A stretch of 64,000 bases of DNA from positions 1-64,000 of the forward strand of contig NZ_JAAKEG010000009.1 of NCBI RefSeq assembly GCF_011039075.1, written 5' to 3'. Within the stretch, counting starts at the first letter, position 1; each line of letters starts with the position of its first letter. Made by a program: the position numbers and the translations under genes. The stretch is from Adlercreutzia sp. ZJ304. GTDB taxonomy: Bacteria; Actinomycetota; Coriobacteriia; Coriobacteriales; Eggerthellaceae. A model generated the notes under the pieces. That model made no database searches. It was not told where the DNA came from and worked only from the letters and a program-made list of their open reading frames with translations. Below, piece by piece: positions 1 through 10,200 of the stretch.

Positions 1-672
1 TCAGCTTCTTATGTGGAGTTAATGCCTATGTGGGCGGATTCAAGTGTAGAGGGTGGCTGGCGTCAAGAGGATGCACCTTGGATCATATATCCCAACACTC
101 CAAGATGGACAGACGGTGTAGTCTCTTGGCATGTTGAATACCGAGAAAATAAAAACTTTAGCTGCATAGGTGTGAACTACGCAAACGGTTCTTATTGCAA
201 CTTCCATTTATGGAACATGGAGGGTAGACCTGACTTCTTGAACTGGTCACTAACTCCTGCTGGTACCGCTTTAGAACAGTTGGGCAGCGATGGTAATGTT
301 ATATATCGCTGGGACAATCAGGTGTATGCAAATACAACGCCGTTTACTCTCAACCTAAATTCAGCTTCTTATGTGGAGTTAATGCCTATGTGGGCGGATT
401 CAAGTGTAGAGGGTGGCTGGCGTCAAGAGGATGCACCTTGGATCATATATCCCAACACTCCAAGATGGACAGACGGTGTAGTCTCTTGGCATGTTGAATA
501 CCGAGAAAATAAAAACTTTAGCTGCATAGGTGTGAACTACGCAAACGGTTCTTATTGCAACTTCCATTTATGGAACATGGAGGGTAGACCTGACTTCTTG
601 AACTGGTCACTAACTCCTGCTGGTACCGCTTTAGAACAGTTGGGCAGCGATGGTAATGTTATATATCGCTGG
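1..672 (+). repeat. Tandem repeat, 360-bp period, two copies
   Basis: Bases 1-312 and 361-672 are identical at every position I compared line by line. Bases 313-360 link them. The period is 360 bp (120 codons), so copy number can change without shifting frame. The array may extend left of the window. Confidence 0.95.
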
Positions 673-3600
673 ACTTCTGATGTATGGGCTAACTTTGAGC
701 CAGTTATTATTTCGTGGAATACACATGGTGGTGGCACGATTGCCGATACGCCGCAAGCTGGTGGAACTATTACTAAAGTTCAGTTGCCTGCAGATCCATC
801 AAAGTCTGGGTATACCTTTGCTGGGTGGTGGACAACAGCATCTGGTGAGGGCGATCAAATAACATCGAATAGCTATTTGCCAGATACTAATACAACCTAT
901 CATGCAAGATGGGCGATTATTAACTATACCCTACATTTTGCTGATGGAGCATCGGGTGTATTCAATAGCGCATCATGGCCCGCAGATGAGACGGTTACTG
1001 TAGAGAGCGCAGCTATCACATTACCTAAGAGCACAGATACAAATGTGCGTCAGCGCCAAGGCTATACATTATCTGGTTGGAAGCCTGCAACTACTGGTAC
1101 TGCGGCAAATACATATACAAATACAGTTAATGTAGAAGACCTTGTTTCCAACGGCAATGTGGGTGCCAATAACACCATAGTGCTTAATGCACAGTGGGCT
1201 GAAAACAAGTATAAATTACACTTCATCAGCGCTAAGGCAGGTGCAACAGGGCTTCCGGCAGACATAGCTAACGTTGCGTATGCTTCCGCACCTATAAATA
1301 TAAGTGCTGCAAACCCGACGAACTTAGGCTACAGCTTCAAAAACTACACCGGACCAAACGGCACACAGATATCAACTGGTAGTACACACATATCCAATAT
1401 ATTGCCCGCAAACAGTTTCCCTGCGAATGGGGCAACCATAAATATTACGGCTAACTGGGATTTGGTTACATACACGTTCAGTTTCGCGAATAGCAAAGAT
1501 GTTGATGGCGCAGTACTGATTGACACACCTAGCCAAACAGCGTCTGTATCTACAAACATAGAAGAAGCTGCGACGGCTACACCAGCGAAGCTCTATACTG
1601 CAGAGCCTAGTCTTATGGGCTACACATTCGGTGGTTTTACCGGCGGCAATGCAAATAAGACTTATGCTGTAAACACCACTTTAAACACGGAAACTTTCAA
1701 AGAACTGATAGGCAATGGATCGGCTACAACAATAGTACTTAGCGGTAAATGGACTCCCAAGACCTACACCATAACGTTTAATCCGAATGGTGGGCAGGGT
1801 ACAGTAAACAGTACGTTTATTGAAGATGTGAAGTACACAGCCAATATAACGTTGCCCACAGCTGAGCAGGTTGGTTTTAGTAAGGTGGGGCACGTATTTA
1901 GCGGGTGGCTGAAAGCTGCGGGCGACACTAACACCGTGAACTTCACAAAGATGAGTGATGCGGTGAAAGCCTATGGCGATGGCACGGCTATGGTAATGTA
2001 TGCCAAGTGGGTAGCTGGAGATAATCAACTTACGGTGGTTTATCACTGGCAAGACCCAGCAACGGGGGACTATGACAGTGTTACCACTACAGAAACCATA
2101 GCGCAGGCAGGCGGTTCTAGCCTTACAACGGGCGATGTGGTGGACATAAAAGCTGGCACGGTGCAACACGGCAGCACAACAGTAACTGACAATACACTGA
2201 AAGATTACTACAAAGAAAAGATTAGCAAGAAAGATGGTCGCGAATATGACGCGACGGCTTATGACAACCACGTTGAAAAGTATGTGTATTTGCTAGATGC
2301 AAACCATGGGGGCAGCTCGGTTAGTACGCAAGCAACACTAACTGCTGACAAAAATGCCAAGATAGATGTTTACTATAACGTGCTTCTGAAAGTGGAATTT
2401 GTTAACAATGCGGATGGATATTCGCAAGGTACAAAAGACAGCATAAAGCATGTGGCATGGAATACTGCTGTGCCGGCTGCACTTGGAGACATGGGCGGCA
2501 TGACACTTACAGATGAAGGTAATAAGTGGGTGTCGTTTAAAGCTTGGGCAGACAGCTCTGCCGAATACGCGGCTACAGCAACACCTGTACTGCAAGACAG
2601 CTTAACGCTTCATCCGGTATGGGATAAGAACATCTACACCGTGCGTTATGCCGAAAAAGATAACGAAACTGGTCGTGTGGCTACGCAGCTAACCGATGCG
2701 GATAGCAGCTATATAACAACGTTCATAGTTGATGATTTCGGTACAAACAAAGACCAAAAAGTGGCATTTAAGCAAGCTGTAGCCAACACGGGGTATACGC
2801 TTAGCGGCTGGGATGCTAAGAATGCGTCCAACAATTATGAGAGTGTGGCTGATGTATCGCTTGGTACTAACAGCACTTTTGACAAGTTGTTCCCGAATGC
2901 TGCATCTGGAAATGCAAATGACAGAGTGGCTACGGTATATGCTGCATCTACGCCAAATACCTATACGCTTAACTTTGCTAAATATGCTGATGGAAGCGGA
3001 GATTTAGGCATAGCGGATAAGACGTTTAGTGTGGACGATAGCAGCTTAACCTTGCCGGCAGCAGGTGATGTGGTTGATAGCGCTAAGATGTATGGCTTTA
3101 CCTTGCGCGACTGGCGTATAGACGATAAAACGGGTACACCGCTTGTGCATAATGCTGGCGCAACTCTTGACAATACTAAGCTGCGGGCACTAGTGCAAAC
3201 TGCGGCAGGGGATACATCTGATGTTGCAACAGACAAGAATGGCGTTCGCAACATTAATCTGTATGCTGGATGGACTGCAGTTTACAGCGTGGAAGTACCT
3301 GACAACAGTGTGGCTACATTTGATCTAAGTGCGCCGCAAGCAGATATACCTGTTTCATCAGAAGAAACTATAAGTGTCAATAACGGAACTCCTTTGCAAA
3401 TTAAGGTGGGTGCACAATCGGCTGTAGGCACAGATGCGTCTTCAGTGTTTGGTAGTGCTGTAAATGGCGTGACGCTTGGATTTGTTGGAAGCGAATTTAG
3501 CCTAGACGGTGGCGATACTACTTTCCAGCAAGTAGTAGGAGCAGCGACTAGCGATTCCAATCATCCGCCACTTTCCGGCAACATGACCATGAAGCTTAAC

Positions 3601-3825
3601 GGTGCTGCAGTTCAAGCTGTTATGAATGAGTTAGCTAAGCATCCTGATACGGGCATAACGGCTGATAATGTGGCTGAGGTTACTTGGACGATTGATTTAG
3701 TCAATGTTGCTACCGACGGTACAGGTGGTAGTGCACCAACCGATAACGACATTTGGACATTCGATAGCAGCACTTCTGCTGCAAAGAAAGCTGCAAGTGC
3801 GCAATCAGCTTTAGCGAATTTATAA
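1..3825 (+). CDS. Listeria-Bacteroides-repeat surface protein, 5'-partial
   Basis: The frame is open from base 1, so the true start lies upstream; the GTG at 13 is only the first possible start inside the window. Two identical 120-residue units open the visible part, each Trp-rich with two Cys. They are followed by many 65-80 residue modules with the pattern 'Y.L.F..G..G......GY.F.GW.....W', typical of the Listeria-Bacteroides/InlB B-repeat family (Flg_new), and by a MucBP-like section (about residues 675-800). Such proteins are secreted adhesins. There is no C-terminal membrane helix or sortase motif; the chain ends in an Ala/Ser-rich tail, so it is probably secreted or held non-covalently. 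A hairpin follows at 3840-3880. Family is fairly sure; ligand unknown. Confidence 0.8.
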   Translation, partial: SASYVELMPMWADSSVEGGWRQEDAPWIIYPNTPRWTDGVVSWHVEYRENKNFSCIGVNYANGSYCNFHLWNMEGRPDFLNWSLTPAGTALEQLGSDGNVIYRWDNQVYANTTPFTLNLNSASYVELMPMWADSSVEGGWRQEDAPWIIYPNTPRWTDGVVSWHVEYRENKNFSCIGVNYANGSYCNFHLWNMEGRPDFLNWSLTPAGTALEQLGSDGNVIYRWTSDVWANFEPVIISWNTHGGGTIADTPQAGGTITKVQLPADPSKSGYTFAGWWTTASGEGDQITSNSYLPDTNTTYHARWAIINYTLHFADGASGVFNSASWPADETVTVESAAITLPKSTDTNVRQRQGYTLSGWKPATTGTAANTYTNTVNVEDLVSNGNVGANNTIVLNAQWAENKYKLHFISAKAGATGLPADIANVAYASAPINISAANPTNLGYSFKNYTGPNGTQISTGSTHISNILPANSFPANGATINITANWDLVTYTFSFANSKDVDGAVLIDTPSQTASVSTNIEEAATATPAKLYTAEPSLMGYTFGGFTGGNANKTYAVNTTLNTETFKELIGNGSATTIVLSGKWTPKTYTITFNPNGGQGTVNSTFIEDVKYTANITLPTAEQVGFSKVGHVFSGWLKAAGDTNTVNFTKMSDAVKAYGDGTAMVMYAKWVAGDNQLTVVYHWQDPATGDYDSVTTTETIAQAGGSSLTTGDVVDIKAGTVQHGSTTVTDNTLKDYYKEKISKKDGREYDATAYDNHVEKYVYLLDANHGGSSVSTQATLTADKNAKIDVYYNVLLKVEFVNNADGYSQGTKDSIKHVAWNTAVPAALGDMGGMTLTDEGNKWVSFKAWADSSAEYAATATPVLQDSLTLHPVWDKNIYTVRYAEKDNETGRVATQLTDADSSYITTFIVDDFGTNKDQKVAFKQAVANTGYTLSGWDAKNASNNYESVADVSLGTNSTFDKLFPNAASGNANDRVATVYAASTPNTYTLNFAKYADGSGDLGIADKTFSVDDSSLTLPAAGDVVDSAKMYGFTLRDWRIDDKTGTPLVHNAGATLDNTKLRALVQTAAGDTSDVATDKNGVRNINLYAGWTAVYSVEVPDNSVATFDLSAPQADIPVSSEETISVNNGTPLQIKVGAQSAVGTDASSVFGSAVNGVTLGFVGSEFSLDGGDTTFQQVVGAATSDSNHPPLSGNMTMKLNGAAVQAVMNELAKHPDTGITADNVAEVTWTIDLVNVATDGTGGSAPTDNDIWTFDSSTSAAKKAASAQSALANL

Positions 3826-3839
3826 ACCACACGTTTTAG

Positions 3840-3880
3840 GAATTTGTGGCTGCACCACAGCAAAACGCAGCCACTAATTC
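3840..3880 (+). terminator. Hairpin after the repeat adhesin
   Basis: A 14-bp stem with one T-T mismatch (GAATTTGTGGCTGC with GCAGCCACTAATTC) starts 14 bases after the stop at 3825. There is no clear T tract, so it may be a terminator or simply an mRNA-end stabiliser. Confidence 0.5.
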
Positions 3881-3992
3881 CCGACGTATGCAATATGCCA
3901 TGCAAATGGCAAAGCGGCACCACCGCACCTTGACAACCGAATAGAATAATGAATCTTTCCTATTGCATGATAAATGCACTATACTTGCATGC

Positions 3993-4394
3993 ATGCCAAA
4001 TTTCTATAAGACATCTGCTGCGTGTTTGAAAGCTAGCGGAACAAGTGATTTGTTTCGTAAGGCTCGTGCCGTCTATAACAGTATTGTGAAATCAAACCGT
4101 AGGATGGCTTATGTACGTTCACGATATTTTGGTGGAGATAAAGTATTTCTAGATCTATTTTGGGCGCATTTGAAGCAGAAAAACAGTGCAGAACGCCAGA
4201 GACGCCTAATGTTGTATCCTTGCGCAATAGAACTGATAAGAAAGACGACATGCGCTCCGGAATCTATTCACGATTCAGGAAACAAATACTTTAGATTTTT
4301 TGGCACATCTTCTGATGGGGTTAACTTTGCGGTTCAAATAAAGCGCAATTCAAAGAATCAGAAGTACTTTATGTCAGTGTTTCCGCTGAAATAG
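3993..4394 (+). CDS. Small uncharacterised protein, possibly a PBECR/barnase-like nuclease fold
   Basis: 133 residues from the ATG at 3993, basic, with no signal peptide or membrane helix. The second half has 'Y.R.FGTS.DGV.F.VQIK' and ends 'KYFMSVFP'. As I recall, this resembles the C-terminal strand-rich part of phage-type Barnase/EndoU/RelE-like (PBECR) nuclease domains, but this is only an impression. I chose this start because a TATACT box at 3980-3985 is 7 bases upstream, which fits a leaderless mRNA, and no Shine-Dalgarno site is present. It stands alone between two surface-protein genes. Function not assigned. Confidence 0.55.
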   Translation: MPNFYKTSAACLKASGTSDLFRKARAVYNSIVKSNRRMAYVRSRYFGGDKVFLDLFWAHLKQKNSAERQRRLMLYPCAIELIRKTTCAPESIHDSGNKYFRFFGTSSDGVNFAVQIKRNSKNQKYFMSVFPLK

Positions 4395-4405
4395 GCATGA
4401 AAAAA

Positions 4406-4423
4406 GCCTCGCATGTGAGGCTC
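4406..4423 (-). terminator. Hairpin with A/T tract
   Basis: AGCCTC (4406-4411) pairs with GAGGCT (4418-4423). The A-run at 4401-4406 makes a U tract only on the minus strand. Either it ends an antisense transcript or its plus-strand role is just mRNA-end protection for the gene ending at 4394. Confidence 0.4.
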
Positions 4424-4445
4424 TGTGACCTCGGCGCCAGGCTTC

Positions 4446-4533
4446 TTACAGGCAAAAGACTATCATGTTTTTTATTATTTAGCAAGAAAGTTTTGCCTGT
4501 AAAACTATGTAGTTTAGGCGTAAGAAAGCGCCT
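4446..4533. promoter_or_regulatory. Inverted repeats in the leader of the 4652 gene
   Basis: A perfect 12-bp inverted repeat, TTACAGGCAAAA at 4446-4457 and TTTTGCCTGTAA at 4491-4502, encloses 33 AT-rich bases. A small hairpin (AGGCG/CGCCT, 4516-4533) follows. They sit between the 3993 gene and the 4652 gene and could be an operator pair, a leader structure or ends of a small relic element. Confidence 0.35.
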
Positions 4534-4651
4534 GAGTATAAACGATGCATTCCAGTCGGACGCTTGACTTAATTGCAGTATATCAGGGTTGGTTATTTTA
4601 TTTCTATTCGGTTGTCTTGGGTTTTATAAGACGACGATTAGGAATAGATTG

Positions 4652-5386
4652 ATGGCAAACGAGAACCTGAACAACCAGCAAAGACCAAAGGTAAGGCGAG
4701 TAGACGGGGCAGATGCGAATCGCGTGCAAAGACCCAATGTGTCGTCTTCGCGTTTTGGTGCAAATAGTTCATCACGACCTACTAGGGCGCAAGCGCAAAC
4801 GCAAGTGCCGCCGCAAACGCAAACCTCGGGTTCCGCAAATGCGGGCGGCAACGGCAGCAACAATGGTCGCAAAAATAGCGCTAACCATAGCAGTAAAAAG
4901 AAAACAATCCTTTTGGTTGTGGGCATTGTTGTTGTAGCTTTGGCTATATGGCTTTTAGTTTGGCTATTTGCTTGTAACGGCAACAGCTTATTTGATCCTA
5001 ATGCGCAAACTGGACAAGCGCCTTATAAGTCTCAAGAAGAAATGCAGGCAGAACTTGACCGTACAGTTGAAGAAGGCATGTTCAACATATCAATTGCGTC
5101 TGTAATTCAGTTTGAAGATGGTACGTCTTCTGGTACTGCATACATCGAAAACGTGCCCGGCAACCACTACCTGATGAAAGTAACCATTACAGAAGACGAT
5201 ACGGGAGATGTTTTGTATGAGTCTGGAGTACTAAAGCCCGACCAATACATCGAAAACATTGCGCTTGCGAAAGACTTAGATGCTGGGGCACATGAGGCTA
5301 CAGCCACATTTACAGCATTAGACGAACAGACCTACGAAGAGGTAGGAAAAGCTGCCGCCAAGATAACGATAAACGTGCTGAATTAG
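4652..5386 (+). CDS. Single-pass membrane protein with extracellular beta domain, paralogue 1
   Basis: 244 residues. The start is set by AGGAA about 6 bases before the ATG at 4652; an in-frame GTG/ATG 21 codons upstream lacks a site. The first 85 residues are polar, Gln/Asn/Ser-rich and disordered. One strong helix (about residues 88-108, Leu/Val/Ala) follows. The outer 120 residues are an acidic, probably beta-sandwich domain carrying 'EGMFNISIAS' and ending 'AAAKITINVLN'. The same ectodomain recurs in the protein at 6451-7152. The pair flanks a small secreted protein, suggesting one surface module. The family is not named to my knowledge; function unknown. Confidence 0.75.
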   Translation: MANENLNNQQRPKVRRVDGADANRVQRPNVSSSRFGANSSSRPTRAQAQTQVPPQTQTSGSANAGGNGSNNGRKNSANHSSKKKTILLVVGIVVVALAIWLLVWLFACNGNSLFDPNAQTGQAPYKSQEEMQAELDRTVEEGMFNISIASVIQFEDGTSSGTAYIENVPGNHYLMKVTITEDDTGDVLYESGVLKPDQYIENIALAKDLDAGAHEATATFTALDEQTYEEVGKAAAKITINVLN

Positions 5387-5413
5387 AAAGGGGTGAGAAA
5401 TGCATTTGAACAG

Positions 5414-5531
5414 TTAAGGCGGTGCGGCGGTGTGCTCACAAAGCGAGTTCCACAGCGAAAGAAGTGTTCTGTGAACATTTCTGCCGAGCGAGGACCGCAG
5501 AGCAGCTGAGCATTCCGCCACCCCGCCTTAA
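5414..5531. repeat. Structured dispersed repeat, copy 1 of the large family
   Basis: Outer arms 5414-5437 and 5508-5531 are complementary at 20 of 24 positions. The interior (5438-5507) is nearly identical, in reverse orientation, to 27706-27776. Near its centre is a short hairpin (GTGTTC-TGT-GAACAT). It lies in the gap between the 4652 and 5675 genes, which otherwise holds only the leader and Shine-Dalgarno of the next gene. Confidence 0.85.
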
Positions 5532-5674
5532 CGGGTGGAGTGAATAGACCGCAATGTCGGTTTGTTCCGAATGTTAGTAGACAAACGGAACATGGTCCGA
5601 GCCTATTGGGAAAGGGCATTTGAGGACCGCGCAAGCAGTGGACAGATGGCTTAAACAATAAAGGAGGAAAAGCC

Positions 5675-6412
5675 ATGAAAAAGACAAGTAAGATTTTTGG
5701 TGCAGTAGCGCTTAGCGCAGCGCTAGCAATGGGATGCGCCGTACCTGCATTCGCAGCCGACTTAGGATCGGGCGATGGTACTGTTGATGCCTCAACCGAC
5801 AATCCAGTTGTTAACAGTGCTGTATCTACCGATGTGAAAGTAAAAGCTCGAATCAGTCAAATTGATGTGACTGTTCCTCTGAATGTAACTATTGTTGCGG
5901 ATGCGGCAGGCGGACCTCTTGGCGTTCCAAGTGAGGGCATCAAAACCTTTACTGCGCAAAATACTGCTGATATTTCTGGCTACCGTATTGAGAATGAGTC
6001 TTCTTTCCCAGTAGCGATTACAAATATTGCTACAACCGATTCATCGAGTGGCGACTGGAAGCTTGTTAGCACTATAAATAATGCAAGCATTACAGGTGCA
6101 GTTGGCGACTTGGCTATAAAGCTAGAACCCAGTGACGCCGTTAATAAAGATTCAGAAGATTCTGATCTAACTACTGGTACCAAGAATGAAGGAAATAAAG
6201 CAACAGGAGCTACTCCAATCGATTTAGCTACCGGTAGTAATGATCCGAAGTGGACTGTTGCGGCTAAACCTAATGAGCAACAGACCGCATCAATTATGGG
6301 ATTAAAAATGAGCGGCAGCGGCTCTGAGTTACAGGGAGTAAGCAGTGCTTTGACTACTACAGGTGTAGATGCTTTCAGAATCACTTTTACCGTAGCTGCA
6401 ACCTCTCTGTAA
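5675..6412 (+). CDS. Small secreted surface protein
   Basis: 245 residues with a clear signal peptide: Lys-rich start, Ala/Leu core and AFA-AD cleavage near residue 28. AAAGGAGG seven bases upstream fixes the ATG. The mature part is Thr/Ser/Asp-rich, without Cys after the leader and without a membrane anchor. A strand-rich stretch such as 'VTVPLNVTIVADA' and the C-terminal 'AFRITFTVAATSL' resemble the beta-sandwich secreted proteins (WxL-like in feel, but with no WxL motif) that are common in Coriobacteriia. It lies between two paralogous membrane proteins and before the giant adhesin. I infer a shared surface role; no activity can be assigned. Confidence 0.75.
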   Translation: MKKTSKIFGAVALSAALAMGCAVPAFAADLGSGDGTVDASTDNPVVNSAVSTDVKVKARISQIDVTVPLNVTIVADAAGGPLGVPSEGIKTFTAQNTADISGYRIENESSFPVAITNIATTDSSSGDWKLVSTINNASITGAVGDLAIKLEPSDAVNKDSEDSDLTTGTKNEGNKATGATPIDLATGSNDPKWTVAAKPNEQQTASIMGLKMSGSGSELQGVSSALTTTGVDAFRITFTVAATSL

Positions 6413-6450
6413 GTCGCGAAACTGCGTAACTGTACTAATAAGGAAATCCT

Positions 6451-7152
6451 ATGACTGATGCATTTCGAAATAACCAAAAGGCTAATTTTGACCAGAACAA
6501 CCTGCAACAAAATTGTGCGGGAAATAGGGTGCGCGGTTATGGGATGGGGTCTGGGGTGTCGCCTGTGGCACCCCAAATGCCCACGCAGTCTAACATGCAG
6601 TCTCAGGGAGGGTACGTACAGCCTGCTACGTCTCAGTCTGTGCCGGCATCTAAACGCAAACATAAAGCACGCTTCTGGGTGTGCATTGTTATAGCCATTG
6701 TGGCTATTGTTGTGGCAATCTTGCTTGCTTTTACCCTGTGTAACGGTTCAAGCAAAAGCGCCCGTCAAGGCGACCTTGGTCAGCTAGAAGGCAAAACCCC
6801 AGAAGAGATACAAGCAGAACTAGACCGCGTGGTTGAAGAGGGCATGTTCAACATATCTATTGCCTCTTATGTAGAGTTTGAAAACGGCACCGCGCCCGGC
6901 GAGTTGCGTATAGAAAACGTACCTGCCAACAACTATCTGATGCGCGTAGAAATAACGCGAGATGACACAGGGGAAAAGATATACGAAACAGACATGATAG
7001 AGCCAAACTATCACATCCAATCAGACACGCTAGATGTGGCGCTTCCAAAAGGAAGCTATGCCTGTACAGCTACATTTTCAGCATATGACAAAGATACAGA
7101 AGAGCTAGTAGGTCAAGCAGCAGCAAAGATAGATATAGAAGTACTTAACTAA
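6451..7152 (+). CDS. Single-pass membrane protein with extracellular beta domain, paralogue 2
   Basis: 233 residues; start ATG at 6451 after AAGGAAATCCT. Its plan matches the 4652 protein: a polar disordered N-terminus (1-70), a membrane helix (about 74-95, 'VCIVIAIVAIVVAILLAF'), then an acidic ectodomain. From 'EEIQAELDRVVEEGMFNIS' to the end the two can be aligned almost without gaps, at roughly half identity by eye. The N-termini do not align. It begins 38 bases after the secreted protein gene and is probably cotranscribed with it. I infer an ancestral duplication of the membrane gene. Function unknown. Confidence 0.75.
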   Translation: MTDAFRNNQKANFDQNNLQQNCAGNRVRGYGMGSGVSPVAPQMPTQSNMQSQGGYVQPATSQSVPASKRKHKARFWVCIVIAIVAIVVAILLAFTLCNGSSKSARQGDLGQLEGKTPEEIQAELDRVVEEGMFNISIASYVEFENGTAPGELRIENVPANNYLMRVEITRDDTGEKIYETDMIEPNYHIQSDTLDVALPKGSYACTATFSAYDKDTEELVGQAAAKIDIEVLN

Positions 7153-7153
7153 A

Positions 7154-7169
7154 TGTTTCACATGAAACA
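7154..7169. promoter_or_regulatory. parS-like palindrome
   Basis: TGTTTCACATGAAACA differs at one central base from the widely conserved ParB-binding site TGTTTCACGTGAAACA. Flanks extend the palindrome (AAATGTTTCA-CA-TGAAACATTT). It lies just after the stop codon at 7152. Single copy seen in this window. Confidence 0.55.
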
Positions 7170-7189
7170 TTTTCAACAAAGAAACAAAG

Positions 7190-7211
7190 AAATGCTTTAC
7201 GTGCAGCATTT
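7190..7211 (+). terminator. Weak hairpin upstream of the giant adhesin
   Basis: AAATGCT (7190-7196) pairs with AGCATTT (7205-7211) around an 8-base loop. It may end the 5675-7152 transcript or form part of the adhesin leader. Confidence 0.35.
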
Positions 7212-7262
7212 ATTAAGTTGCGAGTGCAAGAGTGCAAATAAGTAAAGGGAAAAGGGTTCACT

Positions 7263-10200
7263 ATGGGAAGTGCAATGGGAAAACAGCTGAAACGGGCGCT
7301 AGCAGTAGTGCTGGCTGTTTGTATGGTGCTGGGATTGAATCCCGCGTCGGCATTAGCGCAGACAGATGGGGCAATACGTAACATAGACACCGGCGAGAAA
7401 CAGGAAAGCCGCGCTACCGATGGAATGAATTGGGAGGAAAACGGCTCTGGTGTAAGTACAGAAAGCAGCCAACTTAGCGCTGGCGGCGATCAGGTATCTA
7501 CAACCGTAAGCGTTAAAGTAATCAGTAACTTCAAGGCTACTATAACGAATGCGGCTCCTGTTCAAATAGAGAGTGAACCGCTGCTAGAGCAAGATGTGCA
7601 CAAGGCTGATTACACCATAAACGCCCAGCTTACTGGTGGTGTTCCGAACAGCAATAATGAATACACCTACAAGTGGGTAGTTTATGAAATGAATGGCGGC
7701 GTACAAGCGCAAACTGCCATTTTTGAAAGTACGGAATTTGCCGCAACAGCCGATGCTAGTAAAAATGCTAGCGTTGCGCTTTGGCTAAACGATGCAAACG
7801 TAAAAGACGCTAGCGGCAAAACTGTAAAAGATATACTTGATTTTGGGAATGCGTCTGCAGCGCCTACGTATAATTTCTACTTAGTCGCGAAGGACAGCAC
7901 AGGCTACACTGTTACATCGAATTCCCAAACTGTGGTTTGCGGCGCAACTTTCGAATTCCAAAAAATGACAGATGCAGGAAGCAACGCCAGCGTAAGTGCT
8001 TGGACGTATCGTGGTGGCGCTACATTGAAAGCAACCGACATTATCCCTTCCCAAAATGGCGGCAACGCAACTATATATAATGAGCTTCTAAATGCAGCGG
8101 ATGGAGATGAAATAACCACCGCGTTAGACCTAGCAATAACAAATCAGTTGGCGGTAGATGACAAAGCTCCGCAGGCAATATCAACTATAAACGAAGTACG
8201 CATTCCCGCGAACACCAGCGCGCAGAAAGACAAAATACGTGTTTGGCATATTGTACAAAATGGTGGTAACACTTCTGTTGTGCCTGTAAATTCGTTCGAT
8301 CTGGACAACGGAAGTGTAGTTATAACCGATGCGAACACGCTAAGCGCAGGTGTGGGCGTTTTTGCCGTTTCTGTTGCAAGCGAAAAGAAAGTAGCCGTAT
8401 CGGCTATAGCGGCAACAAAGGTAGATTCCAGCGCTGGATACAACTTCCCAGATGTGGGCGGCAAAGTTACTCCGTCTGGCAAAATAAACTATGCGCCGGG
8501 CACCAAAGTTCAGTATACGTTTTTGCCGTTCAGCGGCTACGAGCTGGCTCGCGTCGATGTTTTACAGGGCACGGCTGGTTCGGTTATTGAATCTTACGCA
8601 CCTGCTGCGCAGCAAGGCAGCGGCTTACAAGCGCTTCCCGGTTTGAATTATCTCGATTTCACAGTTCCTACATTGGGCAATGAATACACTATAGCGGCGT
8701 ACTTCAAAGCAACAACAGCAGCGCAGGGTAAGCTGATTAATGTTTCAGTTGGAGCAGGCGAAGAAGACGCTACAGGTACCGTTACGGTTATTTCTGGCGA
8801 AATGTCCCAGACGGCAGATTCTACGAATACGGAAAGCAATCCTAAAGGGGTGTATTCCACGCTGTCGGGTGTTGCCACTTTCCAATTTAATGGAGTTAGC
8901 GGCAGCGTGCTTGACTACGTCGAGGTTGACCTGAATGGCACCGGCAAGCAACGCGCAAATGTTGTTGGCGACACACTTACCTTAACGGGAATAAATAACA
9001 CTACCTCTGTGGTGGCGCATTTTAGGTATGGCACGCAAATTACTTATCCGAACCACACGGTTACTGTTACAAATAATTACACTCCCCAGACTACAGCAAC
9101 GGATGCGGGCGTAAGCGTGGGACCAGCATCTTCTACCGTTGTGCATGGCGGATCGAAAATAATAAGCATGGAAGGCAATCAAAATACGTATTATTTGGCG
9201 AAGCTAACGGTTGATGGTGTGGCTGTTACACCAAGCATGACTGCTGCCGGCAGCTACATAATTACCGATGTTTTGGCGGACGTTGATGTTCAGGCTGATT
9301 TTAGGCTTGTGCAGCAGACGCGCGACATAGTGGTAACGGGCGGCGCAAATGGCACTGTTTCTGGAACTGGCGTTACTATGGATTCATCGGGCGCAAATGG
9401 CACGGTTACGTATTTGCATGGTCGAGATGTTGTTATAACTGCGGTGCCCAACAACGGCTACGAGGCTATTGTTAAAGTAAATGGTGCTACCGATGGTGTT
9501 GTGGCAGGTGTGAACAACAGCTTTACTATAGCTGGCAGCGCACTTGAAGATGCCAGTGCCAAAATTGAAATTGAGTTTAAAGACAAGGGCGATAAGCCCA
9601 TAGAAAACCCGGTTACAGCTATATTCACAATAGAAGGCGATAGCTCTTATGGAACCGTGGCAGTACAGGGCAAAAGTTTGACCAGCGCATCGTCGCTTCA
9701 AGAGCGCACGGTGGAATTCACCACTTCCACTATAGATTTTACGGCTACGCCTAAGGCTAGCGACGAAGACAGCAATAACTATTACAGCTATTCGGTTGTT
9801 GTGAAGTGTGGTGCCGATATCTTGAACTCCACAAATGGCACCTATTCAATTCCAGCCGACAAAGTGAAGGCTGAAAACGGTGCCATAACGGTAACGTTTA
9901 CACGCGCATCTTCACCAAAACCGCCTGCACCTATAACGTATCAGCTGCGTGGCAAGGTGGAAACTACTGCCAATTTCAGCGGTACAGGTACCATAAATCC
10001 AACAAATGCAACTTATACCTCTAACAGCGCAGATGCCGGAGTGTTGTTCACCATAACACCCGAAGATGGAACGCAAGGTCAGAAGAGCAAGTTGGCAAAC
10101 GTTGCCGTGTCTTCTGGCGCAAATTCATCTTTGCCGGTGCTTACTTGGACAGGCGGCGATATACAACTAAATGCTCAAAGCGCAAACGGCGCTGCTTATA

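Noticed and set aside
1681-2271. 196-codon minus-strand ORF inside the adhesin
   Set aside because: It is antisense to a clearly coding frame and has no Shine-Dalgarno or recognisable domain.
4406-4533. Structured non-coding RNA or riboswitch before the 4652 gene
   Set aside because: The stems are simple and no known class signature is present; kept only as inverted repeats.
5980-6663. 227-codon minus-strand ORF
   Set aside because: It lies opposite two well-supported plus-strand genes and reads as low-complexity shadow sequence.
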